From contig JAFGOB010000125.1 in NCBI GenBank assembly GCA_016926695.1, positions 1 through 64,000 on the forward strand: a stretch of DNA of 64,000 nucleotides, in the 5' to 3' direction. Below are positions 44,973 to 53,175 of the stretch, in pieces. Under the pieces are notes generated by a model. The model saw nothing but the letters and a program-made list of their open reading frames with translations. It did not search any database and was not told where the DNA came from. The translations under genes and the position numbers were made by a program. Position 1 is the first letter of the stretch; each line of letters begins with the position of its first letter. The stretch is from Dehalococcoidales bacterium. Its GTDB lineage: Bacteria; Chloroflexota; Dehalococcoidia; Dehalococcoidales; UBA3254.

Positions 44973-46172
44973 CTACCGGAAAAGCCGGAAAATGGATGAA
45001 AGAAGACCACGGAGACCGCTCGGTTTGTTCACCCATTTCTGGGTATTGTCATTTTTCATTTTCCACAGAACCAGGCCAACACTGGTTGCATAGGCCGGAT
45101 CATTCAACAGGTTATTGGATACTCCGTTTACTGGAGGAGGCATACCAATTCGTACCGGTAGATGAGTTATATCCTGGGTCATCTCAACGATGCCGGGAAG
45201 ATTGGCTCCGCCGCCTGTAATGACTATTCCATAGGGAATAAGCCTGTTATAATCGGTCCGCGGAAGCTCAAGCACCACCAATCGCATTAGTTCCTCAACC
45301 CGGGCACGGATGATATCACAAAGATCACGGTAAGATACGCTGTGTCCGTTTTCACCAACCACTCTGTCAGATTCTTCTTCCTCCGCCGGAACAAGAGTAC
45401 CGTACCTTTTCTTCATCTCCTCAGCAAGTTCAAATGAAAGCCCAAGTCCGGCTGAGATATCCCGCGTTATCTGGTGTCCGGCTACCGGTAATACAGAGGT
45501 ATGATATATGCTCCCGTCTCTTACCACGGCAATATCCGTGGTACCTCCACCTATATCGGCAATCAAGATTCCGGCCTGTTTTTCTTCCTCACTGAGGACA
45601 GCTTCAGCACTGGCCAGAGGTTCAAGTATAAGGTCTTCTATTTCTATTCCGACTCCGCTTATGCATTTGGTTAAATTCTGCACTGAAGCTACTGCGGCTG
45701 TAATAACATGTGCTTCTACATTCAGTTCATATCCATGCATGCCGACCGGGTTTTTTACTTCACATCCATCCAGCGTATAGGCCCTGGGTATAACGTGCAG
45801 CATTTTTCTTTCAGCCGGAGCTTTCACGTTCAGCGCCACATCCAGCACCCTTTTCAGATCATCAGACCGGACCAGTTGATCGTTTTTGGTTATGGCAATA
45901 GTACCTCTGTTATTCATGGAACTGATATGTCTTCCGGTCACCCCGATGTATGCTGAATCCAGCCTGTAGCCGGCCATCATTTCAGCTTTCTTGATAGATT
46001 GACGTATTGATTCCTTGGCCTGGGTTACATTCGCTACCAATGCCTTTTCGATACCATGGGAAGGAGCTATGCCCACCCCGAGAATTCTTAGACCGGAGGA
46101 GCTGTCAATGGTACCCATAATAGTACAGACCTTGGTCGTACCGACATCGATAGCTGCGATTTTTCTTTTCAT
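44973..46172 (-). CDS. ftsA: Cell division protein FtsA
   Basis: 399 aa, actin-like ATPase that ties FtsZ filaments to the membrane. The N-terminal phosphate loop is AIDVGTTKVC, the SHS2/1C domain follows (about 85-165), phosphate 2 is IADIGGGTTDIAV near 205, and adenosine GIVITGGGANLPG near 325. The C-terminal GLLSSIFRLFR is the amphipathic membrane helix. AGGAG lies 6 bases before ATG 46172. Co-transcribed with ftsZ; no dcw cluster genes (ftsQ, mur) are adjacent. Confidence 0.97.
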   Translation of the reverse strand: MKRKIAAIDVGTTKVCTIMGTIDSSSGLRILGVGIAPSHGIEKALVANVTQAKESIRQSIKKAEMMAGYRLDSAYIGVTGRHISSMNNRGTIAITKNDQLVRSDDLKRVLDVALNVKAPAERKMLHVIPRAYTLDGCEVKNPVGMHGYELNVEAHVITAAVASVQNLTKCISGVGIEIEDLILEPLASAEAVLSEEEKQAGILIADIGGGTTDIAVVRDGSIYHTSVLPVAGHQITRDISAGLGLSFELAEEMKKRYGTLVPAEEEESDRVVGENGHSVSYRDLCDIIRARVEELMRLVVLELPRTDYNRLIPYGIVITGGGANLPGIVEMTQDITHLPVRIGMPPPVNGVSNNLLNDPAYATSVGLVLWKMKNDNTQKWVNKPSGLRGLLSSIFRLFR

Positions 46173-46236
46173 TTCTCACTCCTACTTTTGAAGACTTAAA
46201 GCTACTTGTTACCCTGGTTTAAGGTAACCTTTTCTC

Positions 46237-46449
46237 CTATCCCCTAATCTCCCTGTAGTGAACACTCCACTTCATGCAAAGGGAATTTACAAAATTCTTT
46301 ATTTCTGGGTTAGGCGCTTTATAAAGCTCTGCCAGAAAACCGTGAAGCAATTCTCCCCCACTCATGCCCGGTGTCGGTTCGGCTGGACCTGGAATGTTGA
46401 TGTAGACAATCTCTGTCATAAGTTTTTGATACTCTATAGATGTTCCCAC
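46237..46449 (-). CDS. Small hypothetical protein upstream of ftsA, 70 aa
   Basis: Not recognised. AAGGAGG precedes the GTG at 46449 with 5-base spacing (the GTG two codons earlier overlaps the ribosome-binding site). It lies 64 bases upstream of ftsA on the same strand, so it is probably the first gene of the ftsAZ transcript. No TM or cysteine motif; a PGPAEPTPG stretch divides two helical parts. Confidence 0.55.
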   Translation of the reverse strand: MGTSIEYQKLMTEIVYINIPGPAEPTPGMSGGELLHGFLAELYKAPNPEIKNFVNSLCMKWSVHYREIRG

Positions 46450-46560
46450 GGCCACCTCCTTTTAAATATAAAATTATGATAAAATAATCATGCCTTAAAA
46501 ATTTGTTATAATAGTACAAATTACCAATTCAATGCGTCAAATATCGTCCGTGTTTGTCCC

Positions 46561-46670
46561 TGATAATTCCATTTACATTTTGTCTGACAAAAATTAGTTC
46601 CATGTCCGTATTTACAATAGTTCCAAAATCTTATTGAAAAATAAATTCCATTCCAATAAAATATGGAATT
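46561..46670 (+). promoter_or_regulatory. Cluster of TTCCA iterons upstream of the DUF5343 gene
   Basis: TTCCA at 46567, 46598, 46621, 46646 and 46651, and TGGAA at 46664. The last three form an ATTCCAT/ATGGAAT dyad. Such spacing could mark a regulator-binding region, but AT-rich chance is not excluded. Confidence 0.3.
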
Positions 46671-46703
46671 AGTAACCATCATAATTTGTCCGAGGTAAGC
46701 CGT

Positions 46704-47411
46704 TTGGTAACAGATAGAAATAAGAAGCGTTCACCCCCCTATGTTTCTTACCGCAGTTTTTTAACTTTGATTGAAGAACTGCAGCGAGGTATACCTGCCC
46801 GTATTGACCGTAGCTATTGGGGAGATAAGTTCTCAGGCAGTACGGGCACCCAGTTAATGTCCGCCCTGCGTTTCCTTAACCTGGTAGACCCCAATGGCGT
46901 TCCCACCAACCAGTTGAAAGAGCTTGTTGGCGCAAGAGGAGCCCTTAAAGCCGGTATATTGAAAAAGACCTGTTATGAGTCCTTTTCTTTCCTTGAAAGC
47001 GGCTCCTTTGAGCCGGGCAACGCTACCTACGCCCAACTGGAAGAAGTTTTCAAGGAATTTTACCAGGTAGATCGTGATGTTGCCCGTAAGTGCATTAAAT
47101 TTTTCACGGAAATCGCCGGTGAGGCCGGAATAACTCTTTCACCATTTATTACCAAAAAATCAAAAAGTTCCAGAACTTCGCAAGTTCCGGATAAAATTCC
47201 AAAAAAATCCGGAACTAGGACAAACCGGAATGTTGTAGTTCCACAAAATACGGAGATAATTCCACATTCCATGTCATGGAAGGAATTGCTTCTTACAAAA
47301 TTCCCGAATTTCGATCCCACCTGGCCCTCCGATGTGCAGATGAAATGGTTCGAAGCCTTTGATGAGCTTTTAAAACGGGGATTCATTTCCAGCAACGATA
47401 GCCACCCGTAG
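46704..47411 (+). CDS. DUF5343-type protein, 235 aa
   Basis: Residues about 12-145 match the pattern of DUF5343: PPYVSYRSFLTLIEEL...GIPARIDRSYW...GSTGTQLMSALRFLNLVD. This looks like a helical, wHTH-like domain. A basic low-complexity linker (about 150-195) follows, then a C-terminal WPSDVQMKWFEAFDELLKRG helix. GAGG at 46692-46695 lies 8 bases before TTG 46704. DUF5343 proteins are scattered in accessory genome regions; function unknown. The stop overlaps a 26-bp palindrome. Confidence 0.7.
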   Translation: MVTDRNKKRSPPYVSYRSFLTLIEELQRGIPARIDRSYWGDKFSGSTGTQLMSALRFLNLVDPNGVPTNQLKELVGARGALKAGILKKTCYESFSFLESGSFEPGNATYAQLEEVFKEFYQVDRDVARKCIKFFTEIAGEAGITLSPFITKKSKSSRTSQVPDKIPKKSGTRTNRNVVVPQNTEIIPHSMSWKELLLTKFPNFDPTWPSDVQMKWFEAFDELLKRGFISSNDSHP

Positions 47412-47435
47412 TCTGTTGACATATGTCAACAGACT
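47410..47435. promoter_or_regulatory. 26-bp perfect palindrome at the DUF5343 stop codon
   Basis: AGTCTGTTGACAT and its exact complement ATGTCAACAGACT abut with no spacer. There is no T tract. The TTGACATATGTCAA core looks like a dimeric regulator site. Confidence 0.6.
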
Positions 47436-47923
47436 CTGATAGGTATCTTTTACACTCGAAATCCGCATGGTCAAAGGTCATTACGACGTTTTTTTCGCCA
47501 AAGGCTCCATATACAGGAAAAAACCGATATTGGCAAAACGTCAGCCTGGCTGTATCGCTTCAGTACCGGATTTTCTCGGATACCAAGTTCCATGAATTTA
47601 ATATAAACACATTCTGACTGTAACCCAATCTTAGAAACAAACGTCTGATTTGTCCCTCCCAGTCCTTACTGGAAACAATCCTTGTTCTCTGCGACACTTG
47701 CTTCCTCCTTTTTTTTCACGGGAGAGGGATGCTTCCATTCGTTAACCGTTAATGTCGCGGGCTGCTTTTTCGGTTGCCTCAGGACTTTCGGTCGTTTATT
47801 ATGATAATTGACATGGAGATCTGAACTCGCTCACAAACTAATTTTTTTGTATTGATTATTCCGGTAAGTCCTCCTTGAGAGTACGGATCGACATCAATAT
47901 CATTTCCATGGGAGTATAGCAAA
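47436..47923. other. 488-base gap before the second radical SAM gene
   Basis: No gene is supported. An imperfect inverted repeat (GACGTTTTT..GCCAA near 47484 and TTGGCAAAACGTC near 47531) lies in the left part. No promoter could be assigned with confidence. Confidence 0.45.
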
Positions 47924-48856
47924 ATGATTTTCGAAAGGCCTGATATTATCCGCCCGCCCAGTGAGGCTGATTCTTATTTCCTTCCCCTTACCAGCGGGTG
48001 TTCGAATAATTCCTGCGTTTTTTGTAACTACTACGGTTATAAACTGAATCTCAGGGCACTGGAGGATATAAAAAAAGAGATAGATGCGCTGGCCCTATAC
48101 ATGAACAGCGGCCTGACCGTGCCCGGAATGCCGTCTATCGTATATTCCATCGCCAGACACTGGGACGGAAGAAGGGTCTTCCTTCAGGATGCGGATGCGC
48201 TGGTCTATCCTAACGATCACCTGAAAGAAGCACTTGAATACTTTAACCGCAAGTTACCCGGGACTGAAAGAATAGGCAGTTACGGCACTCCTCAGGATAT
48301 CCTGCGTACCGGTGTAAACGAGTTGACGAACCTGAAAAAATCAAAACTATCCATAATTTATATGGGCGTTGAAAGCGGAGATGACGCTATACTGAAATAT
48401 ATCGACAAAGGTGTCGATTCCCGACAAATGATCGAGGCCGGGCGCAGGATCAAAGAAGCCGGGATCCTTCTCTCCGTTACTGTGCTGTTAGGGCTGGGGG
48501 AAAGGAAGAAAAGTCTTGAACACGCCCTGGCTACTGCCAGAGTACTCTCTGAGATGGACCCTGATTATATCGGGGCTTTAACCCTTACTTTGATTCCGGG
48601 AACTCCTTTATTTGAGGCAAACCGCCGTGGTGAGTTCAATCTGATTTCTCCACTGGAATCATTAAAAGAATTGCGCACCATGCTGAGCAATATACGGGCA
48701 ACCAACTGCTTTTTCAGCTCAATGCACGCTTCTAACTATTTCTCGGTAAGGGGTACCATACCCCGGGACCAGGCAAAAATGGTGGCCCAGCTTGATCATA
48801 TTATTTCCCTTGATGATCCCTCTTTGCTCAGACCCGAATTTATGAGAGGACTTTAG
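47924..48856 (+). CDS. Radical SAM protein, 310 aa
   Basis: The cluster motif near residue 26 is CSNNSCVFC, a CX4CX2C spacing, one residue wider than the classic CX3CX2C. The barrel strands include YMGVESGDDAILKYIDKG, the usual GxE/SG glycine-rich site, and TLTLIPGTPLFE, seen in Elp3/MiaB/HemN-like radical SAM proteins. No extra cysteine-rich C-terminal domain is present. GGGAG lies 9 bases before ATG 47924. It stands alone; the substrate is unknown. Confidence 0.82.
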   Translation: MIFERPDIIRPPSEADSYFLPLTSGCSNNSCVFCNYYGYKLNLRALEDIKKEIDALALYMNSGLTVPGMPSIVYSIARHWDGRRVFLQDADALVYPNDHLKEALEYFNRKLPGTERIGSYGTPQDILRTGVNELTNLKKSKLSIIYMGVESGDDAILKYIDKGVDSRQMIEAGRRIKEAGILLSVTVLLGLGERKKSLEHALATARVLSEMDPDYIGALTLTLIPGTPLFEANRRGEFNLISPLESLKELRTMLSNIRATNCFFSSMHASNYFSVRGTIPRDQAKMVAQLDHIISLDDPSLLRPEFMRGL

Positions 48857-48909
48857 TCATACCATTCCACCTGTAATCTAATACAGACGTACCAGATAAT
48901 GATACAAGT

Positions 48910-48962
48910 CCCCACCCTGATGATGCTGCGGCAACCAGCGGTTGCCGTCCAGCATGACACCT
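48910..48962 (-). repeat. Dispersed imperfect repeat, copy B
   Basis: Read on the minus strand: AGGTGTCATGCTGGA, then CGGCAACC GCT GGTTGCCG, then CAGCATCATCAGGG. It matches 28845-28910 at both ends. The whole forms a strong hairpin. Confidence 0.5.
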
Positions 48963-49217
48963 CAAGAGACTAAAAAATAAATCAATAAACCTTTTTGCAG
49001 TAAAGCTAATAATAAAAATCAAATCGGGCCCAAAAAACCAGCCGTCTCTGAAAAAACTCCCTCTCAATTCCCTCTTTTAACTTTAATCCCGAATCGCTGC
49101 TGTATATTCTCTTGCGCTGCTTCTTATCGCCTGGTTGCCTTCCTTTTTCGGTAACCGTACTTATATACTACTTTTATACTACTTTCGGTAACAATCATTA
49201 TTAATCAATGCGGGATA

Positions 49218-49246
49218 TTGACAAAAGTATTTACGATGGCTATAAT
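49218..49246 (+). promoter_or_regulatory. Perfect consensus promoter of the transporter-flavoprotein operon
   Basis: TTGACA at 49218-49223, 17-base spacer, TATAAT at 49241-49246: all twelve positions match the housekeeping consensus. Transcription would start near 49253, leaving a leader of about 190 bases. Confidence 0.85.
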
Positions 49247-49444
49247 TTATCCTTACGTATACAATAAGCTATATCGATATTCTAATATGTATAACGTATA
49301 TAAAACATATTATATTTTCACCCGGTCTTACAGTCATTAGTCAAGGCACACCTCTCTCCTACTCATACCAGGAACCTGTGTTCCCAAACCCAATTAATCG
49401 GAATATACCGAAAAGAGAAAAGTATTATAGTCAGGAGAAGAGAC

Positions 49445-51112
49445 ATGAAAAAGGTGCTCGTTTTCACGGTTTTGCTGGGTATACTAGCTTTGATTATCTC
49501 CGGATGCAACTCCCAGGATACCACCACTTCCGCCCTGTCACAAACTCAAGCTCCCGCCCCGGCATCAACTCAGGCGCCGGCTCAAACTAAGACCTCAGCC
49601 CCGCCATCAACCCAGACTCCCGCGCCAGTTAAAACCACTGCTTCCGCTGCCGCTTCACAACCGGCGACTGCCACAGCCGACTCACCCCAGTATGGAGGTA
49701 TTCTGCGTATAATTATCTCGGCGGGACCAGTGGCGCATGGATACCCACCCGCCTCTAATCCTATGGACTCCGCCGGTACCATGGGCGTCATGGAAGGACT
49801 TATCGGGGTAGATAAACAGGGAGAACCTACACCCAGGTTGGCTACATCCTGGGAGCTCTCTCAGGATGGTAAAACCTTGACCTTCACCCTGAGAAAAGGA
49901 GTCAAGTTTCATGATGGGACTACCTGTGACGCCAGTGCCGTAAAATGGAATTTCGACATGGATATCGAGGCCAAACTGATCATGTCAGTCACCTCGGTGG
50001 ATATCATCGACGATTATACCATCAAGTTCAATCTTCCACAGTTTAATAACGCTGTGTTCACTCAAATATCGGATATTCTGTTGATCTCTCCGACCGCGGT
50101 CGAAAAGAACGGCGTCGATTGGGCTAAAACCAACCCGGTAGGCACCGGTCCCTTCCAGCAGACAGAATTCGTACGTGATGTATCGATTACCAAAATGAAG
50201 TTCGCTGATTACTGGGACGAAGGCCTGCCTTATCTGGATGGTGTAATAATGATCGTTATTCCTGACGCGACTACAGCCAAAATGTCTTTTGAGGCCGGGG
50301 AGGCTGATCTTATCACAGTCAGTGGCAACTACAAGGGGGCGCAGGAACTGGCATCCAGCGGGTATACGGTCCGTTCTATACCTGGTATGGCCAACTTTTT
50401 CATGACTGACACGGCCAACCAGGACTCTCCCTATTCGAATATTAAAGTACGCCAGGCATTGGAATATATCGTTGACCGGGAAGCCACGACGGAATCGGTG
50501 GGATTAGGTTATATGGGAGTCCTTAATCAGATTGCTCCTGAAGGATGGGGTGGTTTCAACCAGGATATCCCTCCGGCAACCTATGATCCGGATAAAGCCA
50601 GGCAACTGCTTTCCGAGGCAGGCTATCCAGACGGATTCAAGACTACGCTCATGGCGGCACAAAGATTTACCAATGAAGCGCTATTAACCGCCATTCAGGG
50701 TTATCTGGCCGAAGTTGGCATAGAGGCCACGGTGGACTCTATGGACCTGGGCAGATACATGCAAACCCGCAAAGACGGATGGAAGAACGGTCTTATGCTG
50801 GCAGGAACGGGCCTGGACCCCAATATGTGCCAGCGTATAGAGGCTGACCTGGGAGCTAACAACGGCCTCTATGGAGTCAACCCGAGACCGGCCCAATTCC
50901 AGCCCACGCTCGATAAAGCCAAGGCTGCCAGGGATATCCAAACGCGCAATAAATATCTTCAGGAATTGATGAAGATAAATTATGATGACAAGTTCGTAAT
51001 TCCTGTATGGTATATACCCGATATCGTTGCACTGCAAAGAAATCTCAATGCGGAAATTATGACCTACCATCATATTAAATGGAATCCGGCAACTGCCTGG
51101 TTCAGTAAATAA
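49445..51112 (+). CDS. Substrate-binding lipoprotein, ABC family 5
   Basis: 555 aa. Lipoprotein signal with lipobox ISGC, Cys21 being lipidated, so it is anchored outside the membrane. A Pro/Thr/Ala/Gln-rich spacer (about 25-80) leads into a family-5 binding domain: the N-terminal LRIIISAGP, the conserved LRKGVKFHDGT near 155, VRQALEYIVDRE near 345, and a C terminus ending NPATAWFSK. It delivers a peptide-like or other small organic ligand to the permeases encoded next. It is the intact counterpart of the wreck at 19017-19350. Confidence 0.92.
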   Translation: MKKVLVFTVLLGILALIISGCNSQDTTTSALSQTQAPAPASTQAPAQTKTSAPPSTQTPAPVKTTASAAASQPATATADSPQYGGILRIIISAGPVAHGYPPASNPMDSAGTMGVMEGLIGVDKQGEPTPRLATSWELSQDGKTLTFTLRKGVKFHDGTTCDASAVKWNFDMDIEAKLIMSVTSVDIIDDYTIKFNLPQFNNAVFTQISDILLISPTAVEKNGVDWAKTNPVGTGPFQQTEFVRDVSITKMKFADYWDEGLPYLDGVIMIVIPDATTAKMSFEAGEADLITVSGNYKGAQELASSGYTVRSIPGMANFFMTDTANQDSPYSNIKVRQALEYIVDREATTESVGLGYMGVLNQIAPEGWGGFNQDIPPATYDPDKARQLLSEAGYPDGFKTTLMAAQRFTNEALLTAIQGYLAEVGIEATVDSMDLGRYMQTRKDGWKNGLMLAGTGLDPNMCQRIEADLGANNGLYGVNPRPAQFQPTLDKAKAARDIQTRNKYLQELMKINYDDKFVIPVWYIPDIVALQRNLNAEIMTYHHIKWNPATAWFSK

Positions 51113-51122
51113 GCTATAATGC

Positions 51123-51156
51123 GGGGCTAATCCCGTACCGGTACGGGATTAGCCCC
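51123..51156 (+). promoter_or_regulatory. 34-bp perfect palindrome between binding protein and permease
   Basis: GGGGCTAATCCCGTACC followed directly by its complement GGTACGGGATTAGCCCC. In RNA it would fold into a very stable stem. With no T tract, partial termination or mRNA protection that sets a higher binding-protein level is likely. Confidence 0.7.
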
Positions 51157-51257
51157 ACATTCTATATCCCGGTTGTGATCTATGTAGAATAATGCTGTTC
51201 CTGAAACGGCCTTCGTTTTAGTCAGGGAGATACTTTATACTGCCTGGAGGTCCGGTT

Positions 51258-52217
51258 ATGTCGGCTTTTATCATCCGAAGACTTATTCAAATTTTAATCG
51301 TGCTTATCCTTTTAACCCTGTTTGTTTTCTTTATTATTCGGTTGCTGCCCGGCGACCCCATACTTATTTATATAGGTATGAACAGCCAGTTGCAGGATAT
51401 TCCGCAGGAAAGGTACGACCAGCTCCGGCACGAGTTTGGACTAGACAAGCCGATAATGGTCCAGTATGCCACCTGGCTGGCCGGCATCTTTCAGGGGGAC
51501 TTCGGCACCTCCATATTTTACAGCGAAAAAGTCGGCAAACTACTTCTGGAGCGTTTGCCGGTAACCCTGCTGCTGGGAGTGCTGGCGCTGCTGGTGAGTA
51601 CCATACTGGGCATTCTGGCAGGCGTCCTGGCCGCCGTCAGGCGCGGCCAATGGGTGGACAAACTGGTAACGCCCCTATCTTATATCGGTGTAACCATCCC
51701 TGTATTCTGGTTGGGTATTCTGCTGATATATGTCTTTGGACTCAAACTTCACTGGCTGCCGGTCCTGGGGTATACCTCACCCCTCAAGGACCTGGGATTA
51801 TGCATAAAGCAGCTCATTATGCCCGTCATCTGCCTTTCTGTTTTCGGTCTGGCATCCAACACCCGCCTGATGCGATCGAGTATGCTCGAAGTTATCCGTC
51901 AGGACTATATCCGTACAGCCTGGGCCAAGGGATTGAGGGAGCGCATCATCATCATGAGGCATGCCTTGAAAAACAGCCTGATCGCGGTCATTACTCTGAT
52001 AGGCATGGGCGCTGCTCATATCTTCGGCGGTTCAGTGCTGGTGGAAACCGTTTTCGCTATCCCCGGTGTGGGGAGATTGATGGTCAGCAGCATCTTCGGC
52101 CAGGACTATGTAGTTGTACAGGGTATTACTTTCATCATTGGCGTGGCCATCCTGGTAATAAATTTGATAGTCGACCTGACATACGGCTGGTTTGACCCCC
52201 GCATCAGGTACAGCTAG
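51258..52217 (+). CDS. dppB: Peptide-type ABC transporter permease, DppB/OppB
   Basis: 319 aa, six TMs. FIIRRLIQILIVLILLTLFV at the start, LLPGDPI, the EAA loop YIRTAWAKGLRERII and the C-terminal YGWFDPRIRYS mark the DppB/OppB subfamily. GGAGG lies 7 bases before ATG 51258. Close paralogue of the permease at 17947. The unit contains no ATPase gene, so it must borrow one, perhaps the DppD/DppF pair at 14940-16915. Confidence 0.92.
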   Translation: MSAFIIRRLIQILIVLILLTLFVFFIIRLLPGDPILIYIGMNSQLQDIPQERYDQLRHEFGLDKPIMVQYATWLAGIFQGDFGTSIFYSEKVGKLLLERLPVTLLLGVLALLVSTILGILAGVLAAVRRGQWVDKLVTPLSYIGVTIPVFWLGILLIYVFGLKLHWLPVLGYTSPLKDLGLCIKQLIMPVICLSVFGLASNTRLMRSSMLEVIRQDYIRTAWAKGLRERIIIMRHALKNSLIAVITLIGMGAAHIFGGSVLVETVFAIPGVGRLMVSSIFGQDYVVVQGITFIIGVAILVINLIVDLTYGWFDPRIRYS

Positions 52218-52230
52218 GAGAGATTTTATT

Positions 52231-53127
52231 TTGTCGGATCACAATACAAACAGTACCGGTTTTTCCGAAATAACACCCCGGGTGAGCGAGTGGCAGTATT
52301 TCAAGCGGGTATTTTTTTCGCGCGGGCTGGTTATATTCGGGATAATCGTATTTCTGCTTCTGATTTTTACCGCCATCTTCGCCCCCCTGCTGGCGCCCTA
52401 CGACCCCAATAAAATAGACATGAAGAATACCTTGCTTCAGCCGAATAGCGACCACCTTCTCGGTACTGATCCCAACGGCAGAGATACCTTGTCCAGGCTT
52501 ATCTACGGATCAAGGACCGCCCTGATGGTGGGCTTTATCACCACCGGCATCGCCGCCGCAGCCGGTATTGTACTGGGCCTGCTGGCCGGGTACATCGGAG
52601 GTATAGCCAATATTGTTATCATGAGAGCAACGGACATGCTGATGGCCATACCGATGATTATTCTGGCGCTGGTGGTGGCTTCTGTTCTGGGCAGCGGTAT
52701 AAAAAACGTTATTATTGCCCTGAGCGTCGCCACCATCCCCGGCTATGTCAGGGTCCTGTGCGGACTCGCCCTCAGTATCAAGGAAAATGATTATATTCTT
52801 GCCCAGCGTACTATCGGCTCCGGCAATATACGCATCATGATCAAACATATCCTGCCCAATGCCATAGCACCACTGATAGTAATGGCAACCATGCAACTGG
52901 GCACCCTCATCCTGGCTGAGGCCGGACTGAGTTTCCTGGGAATCGGCATTACTACCCCCACCGCCGCCTGGGGCAGCATGGTCAACGAGGGTTATAAATA
53001 TCTGCTGGACAACCCCGTGCTCTCTTTTGCGCCCGGTCTTACCATCATGCTGGTGGTATTCGCCTTCATGATCGTAGGAGACGGGCTGAGAGATGCCCTG
53101 GATCCCAGGCTCAGGGGGACGCTTTAA
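52231..53127 (+). CDS. dppC: Peptide-type ABC transporter permease, DppC/OppC
   Basis: 298 aa from TTG 52231, which follows AGGAG by 10 bases and starts 14 bases after the dppB stop; the longer frame from 52192 would overlap dppB. One TM after a 25-residue tail, then APYDPNKIDM, HLLGTDPNGRDTLSRLIYG and five TMs, ending DALDPRLRGTL. Paralogue of 17027. Forms the channel with the 51258 permease. Confidence 0.92.
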   Translation: MSDHNTNSTGFSEITPRVSEWQYFKRVFFSRGLVIFGIIVFLLLIFTAIFAPLLAPYDPNKIDMKNTLLQPNSDHLLGTDPNGRDTLSRLIYGSRTALMVGFITTGIAAAAGIVLGLLAGYIGGIANIVIMRATDMLMAIPMIILALVVASVLGSGIKNVIIALSVATIPGYVRVLCGLALSIKENDYILAQRTIGSGNIRIMIKHILPNAIAPLIVMATMQLGTLILAEAGLSFLGIGITTPTAAWGSMVNEGYKYLLDNPVLSFAPGLTIMLVVFAFMIVGDGLRDALDPRLRGTL

Positions 53128-53175
53128 ATTAGTATCGTTATATAAATATCGGATTTTATTTAAGGAGGATTAAAG

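Larger units (their letters stand above)
48857..49444. other. 588-base AT-rich control region of the transporter-flavoprotein operon
   Basis: No gene. It holds the inverted copy of the dispersed repeat (48910-48962), a short tandem TATACTACTTT near 49158, the consensus promoter at 49218-49246, and in the leader an AATATGTATA / TATATAAAACATATT dyad near 49281-49311. Confidence 0.6.

Noticed and set aside
48840..49067. 75-codon minus-strand frame
   Set aside because: Starts in the intergenic gap and crosses the dispersed repeat; no ribosome site.
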